A DNA stretch of 64,000 bases from the NCBI RefSeq assembly GCF_024181385.1, contig NZ_CP051305.1, positions 620,001 through 684,000 on the forward strand, written 5' to 3'. Of this stretch, positions 24,328-33,800 are shown in pieces (within the stretch, counting starts at the first letter, position 1; the number at the start of each line of letters is the position of its first letter). The translations under genes were made by a program, and so were the position numbers. Under the pieces are notes generated by a model that was not told where the DNA came from, ran no database searches, and was given only the letters and a program-made list of their open reading frames with translations. The stretch comes from Treponema sp. OMZ 798. GTDB lineage: Bacteria > Spirochaetota > Spirochaetia > Treponematales > Treponemataceae.

Positions 24328-26541
24328 ATGGATTATATTGAAAGTCTTTTTAATAAGAATTTTTTGGAATATGCAAGTTATGTTATCCGCGACAGGGCCA
24401 TCCCCGACCTTGAGGACGGCTTAAAGCCCGTTCAAAGGCGAATTTTACATTCTCTTTTTGAGATGGATGACGGGAAGTTTCACAAGGTGGCAAACGTTAT
24501 CGGTCACTGTATGAAGTACCACCCCCACGGAGACGCTTCCATAGGAAATGCCCTCGTGGTTCTTGCTTCAAAAGAGCTTTTTATCGACACTCAAGGAAAC
24601 TTCGGAAATATTTTTACAGGGGATGAGGCGTCCGCTCCCCGATACATAGAGTGCCGCGTAAACGAATTTGCAAAGACCATCTTTTATAATCCCCATATAA
24701 CCGATTATACCGTTTCCTATGACGGAAGAAACAAGGAGCCCTTAGCTTTTAGGGCCAAGCTCCCCGTAGTGCTTGCTATTGGGGCCGAAGGTATTGCCGT
24801 AGGTATGTCCACAAAAATTTTGCCCCACAATATTCTCGAAATAATAGAAGCCGAAAAAGCTTTTTTAAGCGGAAAATCCTTTGCTCTTTTCCCGGACTTT
24901 CCCACGGGAGGCTTGATCGATGTTTCGGAATACGAGGACGGCTTGGGTAAGGTCTTAGTCAGGGCCAAGCTCGACACCTCCGACGAGAAGAGAATTGTAA
25001 TACGGGAGCTTCCCTTCGGCAGCACTACCGAAAGCATGATTAACTCCATAGAGGCCGCTTCAAAGGCCGGAAAGGTTAAAATTTCGGAAATAAGCGACTA
25101 CACGGGTGAAAAGGTCGAGATTGAGTTAAAGCTCCCCAGAGGAGTTTACTCGGCCGATGTGGTGGATGCCCTCTATGCCTTTACCGAATGCGAGCAGTCC
25201 ATTCCCTGTAACCTCTTGGTCATAAAGGACAATCTTCCGGTTCAAATTACCGTAACCGATATAATAAAATATCACGCCAAGCAGCTGGTGCAAATTTTAA
25301 AGGATGAGCTTGAATACGAAAAAGCCATGCTGACCGACCGCCTCCACCTGCGAACCCTTGAGCGCATTTTTATAGAAGAGCGCATATACAAAAAGATTGA
25401 AACGATGAAGACGGCCGAAGGAGTCATCAATGCGGTTATCAAGGGCTTTGTTCCATTTAAAAAGGAATTAATCCGCGAGGTAACCGAAGATGATGTCGAC
25501 AAATTGCTTAAAATTCCTATCCGCCGCATATCGCTTTACGATATAAACAAGAACCGTGAAGAGGTTAGGGAGATAAATAACCGCTTAAAGGAAATTGCCA
25601 AACTATTGAAGAACTTAAAAGGCTATGCTATTTCGGTTTTGGACGGAATTGCGGCCAAGCTTCCGGCAGAGGAGTTTAAACGCAAGACCGAGATTACCGG
25701 CTTTACAAAGGTTGACGTAAAAGAGGCCGTAACAAGGGACACCGCCCTCCGCTATGATGAAGAAACAGGCTATCTCGGCACCTCCGTTACCACAGGAAAA
25801 GAGATTTTGCGTGTCAGTCCCTACGACCGCATCTTTATTTTGAGAAAGAGCGGGGTTTATACAGTAATGGATGTACCCGACCGCGTCTTTGTCGATACGG
25901 GAATGTGGTACTGCGGTTTTGCCGAAAAAGAAGAACTTTCGAAGGTGCTCTTTACGGTAATTTACCGCGATTCCAAGACGAAGTACGCCTATATAAAGAG
26001 GGCGAGGGTAGAAGGCTACATCCTAAACAGAGACTATCTTTTTGCTCCCGACAACACTGAGGTGCTCTTTGCAAGTACAAAGCCTAAATTTTCTTTTAAG
26101 CTCAACTATGCGCCGAAACCGAGAGTCAAAAAAATCGAAGAAGAATTTAAGACCGACTCTTTCGCCGAGAAGGGCTTAAAGGCTCAGGGCGTGCGCCTTT
26201 CGGTACGAGAGGCTCTTTCTGCCGAAGAATTGACAGAAAAAAAATCCCTGATTAAAAAGGCCCAAGAGAAGAAGAGCGAAATGATTTTCCCTGAAAAAGA
26301 CGGCGAAGAGTCTTCTTCCAAGAAAAAGACTACAGTCTCCAAGAAAAAAGCCGAAACAAAAAAGACCGTTAAAAAGGAAACTTCTCTAAAAGAGAAAAAA
26401 GAAGCCGTAAAGAAAACTAAGGCCGAAAAAGAACCTAAGACAGTCAAAGCCGAAAAGAAGTCTAAGGCCCGCAAATCGGAGACGGCAGAAGGCATCCAGA
26501 AGACTTCAAAAACAGGGAAGAATAAAACATCCGATAAATAA
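24328..26541 (+). CDS. Type IIA topoisomerase A subunit (GyrA/ParC family)
   Basis: A 737-residue DNA-breaking subunit. It starts MDYIESLFNKNFLEYASYVI, then IPDLEDGLKPVQRRIL, and has the catalytic Tyr106 in SAPRYIECR. In HPHGDASIGN the residue matching E. coli GyrA Ser83 is Ala and that matching Asp87 is Asn. No GyrA box is seen; the tail after about residue 620 is a long Lys/Glu-rich, low-complexity stretch. This suggests a ParC-like or divergent second enzyme, not the main gyrase. No B subunit gene lies nearby. The ATG with GAGGAAA upstream is preferred over a TTG 4 codons earlier that overlaps that site. Confidence 0.88.
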   Translation: MDYIESLFNKNFLEYASYVIRDRAIPDLEDGLKPVQRRILHSLFEMDDGKFHKVANVIGHCMKYHPHGDASIGNALVVLASKELFIDTQGNFGNIFTGDEASAPRYIECRVNEFAKTIFYNPHITDYTVSYDGRNKEPLAFRAKLPVVLAIGAEGIAVGMSTKILPHNILEIIEAEKAFLSGKSFALFPDFPTGGLIDVSEYEDGLGKVLVRAKLDTSDEKRIVIRELPFGSTTESMINSIEAASKAGKVKISEISDYTGEKVEIELKLPRGVYSADVVDALYAFTECEQSIPCNLLVIKDNLPVQITVTDIIKYHAKQLVQILKDELEYEKAMLTDRLHLRTLERIFIEERIYKKIETMKTAEGVINAVIKGFVPFKKELIREVTEDDVDKLLKIPIRRISLYDINKNREEVREINNRLKEIAKLLKNLKGYAISVLDGIAAKLPAEEFKRKTEITGFTKVDVKEAVTRDTALRYDEETGYLGTSVTTGKEILRVSPYDRIFILRKSGVYTVMDVPDRVFVDTGMWYCGFAEKEELSKVLFTVIYRDSKTKYAYIKRARVEGYILNRDYLFAPDNTEVLFASTKPKFSFKLNYAPKPRVKKIEEEFKTDSFAEKGLKAQGVRLSVREALSAEELTEKKSLIKKAQEKKSEMIFPEKDGEESSSKKKTTVSKKKAETKKTVKKETSLKEKKEAVKKTKAEKEPKTVKAEKKSKARKSETAEGIQKTSKTGKNKTSDK

Positions 26542-26550
26542 GCCGGCTTT

Positions 26551-27840
26551 TTAGTCAAGAAACAGGATTTTTTTGATTTCTTCCAAAAGTTTAAGCTGTT
26601 GTTCGGCTCTGGCTATACCTTCTATTGCGGGATCATAGCGTTTGTCTATCGTTAAAATTTCCTGCCAAAGCTCTATAGCCTTTTCATAGTTTTTATTGTT
26701 ATACTCTTTTAAGGCTTGAACATAGAGTTTTTTTATTGTGTTCAGCCTTTCATCCCGTTTATCTTGGCCTAAAAGAAGTTTTACACCGACACTTATACGG
26801 CTGATATTTGTAACCTGACTGGACAGGTCCAGTGTATAATTTGCAGAAATTTGAATACCTGAAAAATTGACCTCTCCGCCCAAGGTGAATCGAGGGTTTC
26901 CTCCCTTAATACCGAAACCCGTTAGAAGATTGAAATGCCTTGTAATTGAAAACATAAATCCTAAACTTCCATAGGGCAGTCCTGAGCTTTTTATGTTTGC
27001 AACATTCACCCCCTGATTTACGTCTATTCCGAATAAAAAGAAATCTACAGGTCGATATGCAAAGCCTAGAGAGATATATGAAGGAGGTATGTCACCTCTT
27101 ATGGGTGCACCGAAGTTTTTTAAGCTAAGACCGAAGTAAAAATTCGGCTCATCACTGTAAAAAATTTTTGCAAGATTGGCTCTTATCATAAGTCCAAAGT
27201 CGCCAAGGACTGCATATCCGTTTTGTTGCGATGCATTTTTATGCTGCTTTTCGGGATGATCTAAATCTGCTGCTTCTTCCTGTCCCGAAAAAGGCGGCAT
27301 AGACCTTATTCCCGCTTTTAGATTTCCACCAAGGCTTATACCTTTAAAATCATAGCCCGCAAAAAAATTATAGGCTATATTTGCGGTTAAAAAGGTTTCA
27401 CTGTAATATCCGGAGGCCTTTTTTTCTCCCAGGGGGCCATATTCTGTAAAGGGAATATAAAAACATCTTAGAGATGTTCCCCAGCCCAGATGGTTTTTTC
27501 TTTGTGTATAGCCTACCGTTTCGAGCTTAGAATCGGCTATCCAGCTATTGTGCAAAACGTTTAGTTCGGTTTCCTTTAAAAGAGCACTTGCAGCAGGGTT
27601 TGCATCGAAAAAACTTATATCGTTTGAAAGAGCCGTAAAAGTTCCTCCCAGCCCTTCAAAGCGGCCTCCTGAGGGAATCAAAAGGGAACGGAAGGCTGTC
27701 TCTCCTTCAAATTTTTGTGTAAAGATATCGAAAATTGACGATACTCCTGAATAAAAATTTGAAATATCTGCACAAAAAAGCCCTGTTTTTGAAAAAATGA
27801 GAAAAATAATTATGCAAACGGCTTGAAAAATTCTCTTCAT
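26551..27840 (-). CDS. UPF0164-family outer-membrane protein (FadL/PorV-like)
   Basis: A 429-residue exported protein. The signal peptide ends near FCA (residue 24). The body has the RFEGLGGTFTALSNDISFFDANPAAS segment seen at the N-terminus of PorV/FadL-like barrels and alternating strands throughout, ending in a tetratricopeptide-like helix pair (YEKAIELWQEILTIDKRYDPA). Treponema pallidum has a family of such FadL-like proteins thought to import fatty acids. It converges on the topoisomerase gene, 9 bp apart, with no clear terminator between. Start lacks a Shine-Dalgarno; TATAAT lies 9 bp before it. Confidence 0.8.
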   Translation of the reverse strand: MKRIFQAVCIIIFLIFSKTGLFCADISNFYSGVSSIFDIFTQKFEGETAFRSLLIPSGGRFEGLGGTFTALSNDISFFDANPAASALLKETELNVLHNSWIADSKLETVGYTQRKNHLGWGTSLRCFYIPFTEYGPLGEKKASGYYSETFLTANIAYNFFAGYDFKGISLGGNLKAGIRSMPPFSGQEEAADLDHPEKQHKNASQQNGYAVLGDFGLMIRANLAKIFYSDEPNFYFGLSLKNFGAPIRGDIPPSYISLGFAYRPVDFFLFGIDVNQGVNVANIKSSGLPYGSLGFMFSITRHFNLLTGFGIKGGNPRFTLGGEVNFSGIQISANYTLDLSSQVTNISRISVGVKLLLGQDKRDERLNTIKKLYVQALKEYNNKNYEKAIELWQEILTIDKRYDPAIEGIARAEQQLKLLEEIKKILFLD

Positions 27841-27849
27841 ATTTATACT

Positions 27850-27878
27850 ATTATATATGAATTTCGGTTTTTTTTTAA
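27850..27878 (-). promoter_or_regulatory. Promoter of the UPF0164 gene, leaderless candidate
   Basis: On the minus strand, a perfect TATAAT (27855-27850) ends 9 bases before the ATG at 27840. The -35 region at 17-base spacing is TTAAAA, a weak match. Confidence 0.45.
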
Positions 27879-27949
27879 GCAGTTTTTAGAGATTTTTATT
27901 AAAAAAAAGTATAAAAAGCCGAAAATTGATATAGGAGTTTTTTGTTAAG

Positions 27950-30880
27950 TTGAATAAAAAACGGCTTTTTGCGGGTATTTTTATATGTTTTCTCTCTATT
28001 GCTGCCTTTTCAAAGGGATCTGCCGAAGAAGATTATGCAACGGCTAAAAGTCTTTTGGAAGAGTCAAAAAATACTGCGGCCTTGCAGGATATAGTCAATG
28101 TCATTGAAAACAAGCCTGAATCCATAGAGAGCGGAATAAGCCTTGCCCGAAAAACAATGAAAAATCAAGCCGAATTTCAAAAAACCTTCCATGAGCTTAT
28201 AGAGCTTTTAAAAGTAGATCCTAACAATAACTTAAAACGAATTGCCATAATAGATAAGATGGAACTTTTGGAATCCGATATGGATCCTGTGCTTAGAGAT
28301 TTTTTAAATAAGGTCAAAACCTCCTCATTCTACGCCATTTACCGCATAAAATTTAATGATTTGATGAATGAAGGAATCAAGCTAATACAGGAGAAAAAGT
28401 ATAATGATGCCGCTAAGACCTTTATTCAAGGTTTTTCAATGTATGACGGTGATACAATGAACGAAGATCAAAATGCCCAAATAAGCAGTATTTTGAAAAA
28501 AGAACTTGATCTGGTTAAATCCGACACAAAAAAATATGAAGACGCTTATGCCGAATTTATGTCGGACCTGAATAAATATAGGGCAAAAGCTTTTTCATCA
28601 TCCTTATCATCTCTTGAAAGCGAGTTAAACAATTTAAAGAATTCTTCTTCTCAGCTTAGAAGTATTACAGATTCATTAGTAAGATCCGGTGCATCTTTAA
28701 AACGGATTTATCTAAACGAAAGGAAAAGGAATATTGAGACCGAAGAATCTATTTTACCCTTTGCGTACCGCCTGACTTTAGGAAGAGATTCTGCAAAAGA
28801 ATATGAAGGTGTTGAAGGAGCTATGGAGGCGGGAGTTCATGATCCGCTTTATTCTTTGGCAGACAGGCATTGGTTGGAAATTAGAAAACTATGGTTTGAG
28901 TCATGCGATACATTTGATTTTGAAAGCGACATATCCATCGATAAAAATCTCTCCCTAATTGATTTTCATTTAAAGAGCTTGACCGGAATTTATTCCGTTA
29001 TAAATACACGTTCCGGCTCAAGATTCGGAAAAATAGTTGATTCTCAAGACAAAAAAAGAAACTCCCTGGCTGAGCTCAATAAAATCATAGATTCGTCAAA
29101 AAAATATTACAGCAGTTTTTTAAGCATAAGAGAAAGAATACAGCCTCTTTCATCTTCCTACACCGGAAGCTCTGATGAATTGCGCAATCCTGATAATCCT
29201 AAAATTAAAACTTTCAAAGCCGAGATTCAAGAATTGGAATCGATGATATCATCAGTAAAAAAATTATCCGAATCTTCGATACCTCACATTGCGAACGATC
29301 TCGGCAAAGAACAAGAAGCTTTAGAAACCAAAAATAGTTTATTGTTAAGTAACTTGGATAAGACCCGTCTTATATGTTATGAGGAACTTGCAATCATAAA
29401 TAATAGATCCGGTAAAGAGGCTTTCGCTGAGACAAAACAAAGATATGACCGCTTTACAAATAATCAAAAAAATAACGATAAGACATCTCCGGGAGAAGCA
29501 AGGCAAGAGCTCATAAACTTAAGGGAGATTATAAAGCTGGATCTTCGTATCTTGAATAATTTTATTAAAGATACGGATTCCTCCATATCCGGATCAAGTA
29601 AGGTTTTTGCAGAAAACAAAAACGGTATTGAAAAAACTATCGCATCTCTTAAAGATCTTTCCGGTATTATAGCTTCGGACTTGGCATTAACTGAATCTAC
29701 TCTTTTAAAAATACAGTTGGCAAAAAATGAAGCCGATTTAAGGTTTGAGGAAGCAAAAAGAAATTTAAAATCCGGTAATTTTTCTGCTGCAAGGAGGAGT
29801 ATAGAGCTGTCCCGAACAAGAACAAATGATGCTTTACAGCTTGAAGAAGATGCAGAATACAGAAGCTCCACGGATAAAAGGCTCGAACAGCTCGGCAAAG
29901 AAATTAATGATGCAGAAAACGCCGTAGTTGTTAAAGACGTCCGTGCATATTTGGAAAAGGCAAAAAAAGATTATTTTAATACCGAGTTTGTAAAGGCTGA
30001 AGAAACGTTGAATGCGGCACGCAGCCGTTGGGCAGTAACCAATATTGAACCTAACGAAGAAGTTGAAAACTGGCTGGCTATCGTAAATACTGCAGGAACC
30101 TTAAAAACCGGAAGAACAATTCCGCCTTCGGCTCCTCTTTATCCTCAAATGATACAGCTTTTAAATAATGCCAATCAGCTTTATTTGGATGCAGAGCAAA
30201 AAATAAAGTCGGGTCAGCGCCGTGCCGCCTTAAATAATTTAAATCAGGCTAAGGAGAATATACGGCAGGTATTATTGATATTCCCGTATAATGAAATTGC
30301 AGGACAATTAAATTTAAAAATCGATAAGCTGATCGATCCGGTAAACTTTAATGAGCAATTTAAGCGGAAGGTTCAAACAATCAGAACCGAGTACAAGCGT
30401 AATTCTCAAAAATCATACAGCGACCTATTGGACCTCTACGGTATAGATAAAAACTTTCCGGGGCTTGCTGCATTAAAAAATGAGGTTGAAATTTACTTAG
30501 GCCTTAAACTGCCTCCTCCCAATCTTAAAGCAATAGCCGAATCTGCAAGTCTGACTAAGTCGGCTCAGGCAATATATAGAGCCGGTGACAGACTTTCGTT
30601 CCCGATTGCCCTTCAGCAATTGGATACAGCTATTAAGTTGGATCCTCAAAATATTGCGGCAATACAATTAAAGGACTCAATTCAAATGACCATGGGAGGT
30701 GAGGCCGTTGTGGTACTCTCTGCTGCCGATGAGGCTAAATATCAGCAAGCCGTTTCCGAATTACAAAAAGGAAATAGGGTTATAGCTGCTGCATTGGTTG
30801 AACAGCTTATGCAAAGTCCGAATGCAAGAAACTCGGCAAAGGTTAGAGAATTAAAAAAGAGGATAGATGCATTACTATGA
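27950..30880 (+). CDS. Large secreted coiled-coil/TPR protein
   Basis: A 976-residue protein I do not recognise by name. A signal peptide (KRLFAGIFICFLSIAAFSKG) is followed by long helical, Lys/Glu/Ser-rich stretches predicted to form coiled coils, and tetratricopeptide-like units near the C-terminus (ALQQLDTAIKLDPQNIAAIQL). Translation seems to start at a TTG (27950) with TAGGAG 13 bp upstream; no in-frame ATG precedes the signal peptide. It overlaps the following phosphatase gene by 4 bp, so it is likely to be a periplasmic partner of that receptor. First gene of a six-gene operon. Confidence 0.7.
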   Translation: MNKKRLFAGIFICFLSIAAFSKGSAEEDYATAKSLLEESKNTAALQDIVNVIENKPESIESGISLARKTMKNQAEFQKTFHELIELLKVDPNNNLKRIAIIDKMELLESDMDPVLRDFLNKVKTSSFYAIYRIKFNDLMNEGIKLIQEKKYNDAAKTFIQGFSMYDGDTMNEDQNAQISSILKKELDLVKSDTKKYEDAYAEFMSDLNKYRAKAFSSSLSSLESELNNLKNSSSQLRSITDSLVRSGASLKRIYLNERKRNIETEESILPFAYRLTLGRDSAKEYEGVEGAMEAGVHDPLYSLADRHWLEIRKLWFESCDTFDFESDISIDKNLSLIDFHLKSLTGIYSVINTRSGSRFGKIVDSQDKKRNSLAELNKIIDSSKKYYSSFLSIRERIQPLSSSYTGSSDELRNPDNPKIKTFKAEIQELESMISSVKKLSESSIPHIANDLGKEQEALETKNSLLLSNLDKTRLICYEELAIINNRSGKEAFAETKQRYDRFTNNQKNNDKTSPGEARQELINLREIIKLDLRILNNFIKDTDSSISGSSKVFAENKNGIEKTIASLKDLSGIIASDLALTESTLLKIQLAKNEADLRFEEAKRNLKSGNFSAARRSIELSRTRTNDALQLEEDAEYRSSTDKRLEQLGKEINDAENAVVVKDVRAYLEKAKKDYFNTEFVKAEETLNAARSRWAVTNIEPNEEVENWLAIVNTAGTLKTGRTIPPSAPLYPQMIQLLNNANQLYLDAEQKIKSGQRRAALNNLNQAKENIRQVLLIFPYNEIAGQLNLKIDKLIDPVNFNEQFKRKVQTIRTEYKRNSQKSYSDLLDLYGIDKNFPGLAALKNEVEIYLGLKLPPPNLKAIAESASLTKSAQAIYRAGDRLSFPIALQQLDTAIKLDPQNIAAIQLKDSIQMTMGGEAVVVLSAADEAKYQQAVSELQKGNRVIAAALVEQLMQSPNARNSAKVRELKKRIDALL

Positions 30881-33800
30881 TTAACGGGAAAAAACGCATG
30901 AGGAAATTTTTAAATATATTCTTGATATTTTTATTTTTTACGGTCTCTTTATCGGCAAAAGAATTTTATTGGGAAAATCCTTCCGTTATAAGTGGGCGAA
31001 ATGGGCACTTTTTAAAGTCCGCTTCAAATGCAAATATTTCTGCATCTGTCTGGGAAGAAGCCGTTAAATCCTCCGATAGTGAAGGGCTGATATATATTTC
31101 TGCAGGCGTATATGTAAATAACAAATGGACAATAAATGAAAGAATAATTCCGCCTATCCCTTATACAGCCGATATTCCGTCAATTGTTTCTATCGCTGTA
31201 GGAAATGATGACAGTATTTTAATTGCATTGGTAAAAAATCGTAATACTATTACAATTTTAAAAAGTACCGATTACGGTAAAACATATACGGTTAAAAATA
31301 TTACCACAGAAATATACGATTTGCTTTCTCCTCAACTATCCGTTGCTTCAAACGGTAAGTATCTTATGTTTGTTTCGCATGGGGCTGATGAAAAATTTTC
31401 TATATTTTCTTCTTCATCTGAGGACGGTCTTAATTGGTCGTCTTTTTCGGAGTTTAACTTTGCAAAAAAAATGGACAGAATTTTTCTTCCGGCACATACA
31501 GCTTCTGCAAAAAATGATGTTTTGGTTTTTCAAGCCTTGGATAAGAGCGGTGACAGACGTGCTTATCAGCTTTTTTCTTCTTTTTCTTCCGATGGAGGAA
31601 AATCTTGGTCCGAACCTGTAAGAATAACGGATGATTTTAATTTTAATAATCAAAGACCCCATATATCCTATATTCAAGCGGAAAAATCTATTTCAATTGT
31701 TTGGGAACAATCTCCTTACCGCAGCGAAAAAAATTCTACAGCCTACGCAGTCTTGGACAATAAAGGGAAACTTTCTTCTCCTATCGAAGTTCTTCCTTCT
31801 CAAAATGGAAGCATATTTAGTCCTAAGATTATAACTTATAACAATAAACCTCTTATATCATGGTCCGAAGGCTATGACGGCAGATCATCGGTTTTTATTG
31901 CACGAAAAGAAGATAACACTTGGCTGATTGATTCAGTTATATCGATAAACGGTTCCGTACTCTTTGTTAATCCGTTTTTTGTAGACGGTAATCTTCATGT
32001 CTTATGGCAAGAAGGCCTTCGTTCGGCAAAAATAATGCATATTGAACCCGATTATGAAGTCGGAAAGGCCCAGCTTCAGCCTTTGAATTTTGATTCAAAG
32101 ACTTCAGAGGGAAAACAAAAAATTACAATGAAGATAAGGTTTCCCAATGACTCATCCGGTATAGCCGGTTATTCATATGAATGGTCAAAGGATGTCCCTC
32201 CCGAATTTGTAGAGCCGGTAATTAAAAAATTAAAAGATGAAACAGTCTTGGTTTATGAACCCGAAGAGGATGGTCTGTGGTATTTGGGCGTAAGAGTCTG
32301 CGACTATGCAGGAAACTGGTCTGAGATGACAACGGTTTCTTATGAAAGAGATATAGTTCCTCCTGCACCTCCCGTTTTTGACTTACTGGCCTTAGATAAA
32401 AAAGGTTTTTTAAAATCTAATACCTTTGATATTCGATGGGCTCCTCCCGATTTGGATATAAATGGAAAGCCCGAAACGGCTATAAACGGCTATATATGGA
32501 ATCTCTCTTATATAGGTGATATAGATAAATTTCTTTCATATCTAAAAAAAGCAGACTCTGCCTTTATAGATGATGAGGTTGTGCAAAAAGTTTTGTCAGA
32601 TAATTTAAAAGCTGAATTAAATACATCAAAAATAAGTTCAGTTTTAAATAAAAGAGAATTTAATAATTATGAAAACGGTCTTTATGCTTTGACTGTTTCT
32701 GCCGTAGACGCTTTTGGGAATATCGGTGCTCCGGCAGTAAAATATTTTGCTTTAAATAAATACATTCCGTATACTTATATTGCAGATATAAATGCTTCTC
32801 AATCTCTGGATGGATCTATATCTCTATCGATAGTAGGTAAGGGCTTTGCTGCCGGAGGTGAAGTAACCTCGCTCTATGTTGATGCTGATGGAGAACCTCC
32901 TTATGATTTAACCGTAGAAAAAAAAGATTTTTCTATTCTAAGCGATAAGCTTATATCAAATATAAAAATAAACTATTTGGATCCCGGCAAATATTATGTA
33001 GGACTCATGCACTCAGGCCGCGGAGTCTACTTTGCAAAAAAAACTATGTCTTTTGATGATATAGGAAATATTAAGCTAGGTGATTATGGAAATACATATA
33101 AATATAATTGGCTTCTTTCAGCTATCGATTATAATTTTGCCGATTATTTTTTAATTATTTTTTTAGTTCTATTTATTTTACTTGTTATGATTTTGTCGAT
33201 ATTGGGAGTTGTTCATTCGATAAAAGAAGCTATAAAAATAAAGCATGAAGTAACTGTTTTATTGCGCGGAGGTGCTATGACATTTGGAAAAGAAAAAAAA
33301 CTGTCTGCATTAAAAGTTAGAGGCGGCGGATTAAGGTTGAAGTTTATTGTATTTACAACTACTTTGATAATATCCGTTATTTTAACCTTGGCCCTTCCTT
33401 TGGGATTTAGGTTTTCTGAAACACAGGAAAGACTTTTGGCCGAAGGCTTGGCTTCAAATACTCAAGTTTTACTTGAAAGTTTGAGTTCCGGCGCTAAGGC
33501 ATACCTCCCTTCAAAAAACGTATTGGAGCTGGGCTTTTTACCCTCGCAAGTTTCCGCACTTAAGGAAGCAACCTTTGCAACGATAACCGGTGTTCATATA
33601 GATAATAAAAAAGTGGGTTATAATTTTGTTTGGGCTTCCAACGATAACGATATTCTTTCTAAAATAGATACTCCCGATTTTGTTGTCGGCAGATCCGAGT
33701 TATCATTGCTCCAATTGGAAGATGTATATAAAAAGCTTGATCAAATTGACCAAGAAGCAAAAGCCAATGTAGGCGAACTTGCAGATGAAATTCAATCTTT

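Noticed and set aside
26184..26558. 124-residue antisense frame
   Set aside because: It mirrors the Lys/Ser-rich tail of the topoisomerase gene; composition only, no start signal or known motif.
29464..29898. 144-residue antisense frame inside the coiled-coil protein gene
   Set aside because: Mirror of Glu/Lys/Ser-rich codons; no ribosome-binding site or recognisable fold.
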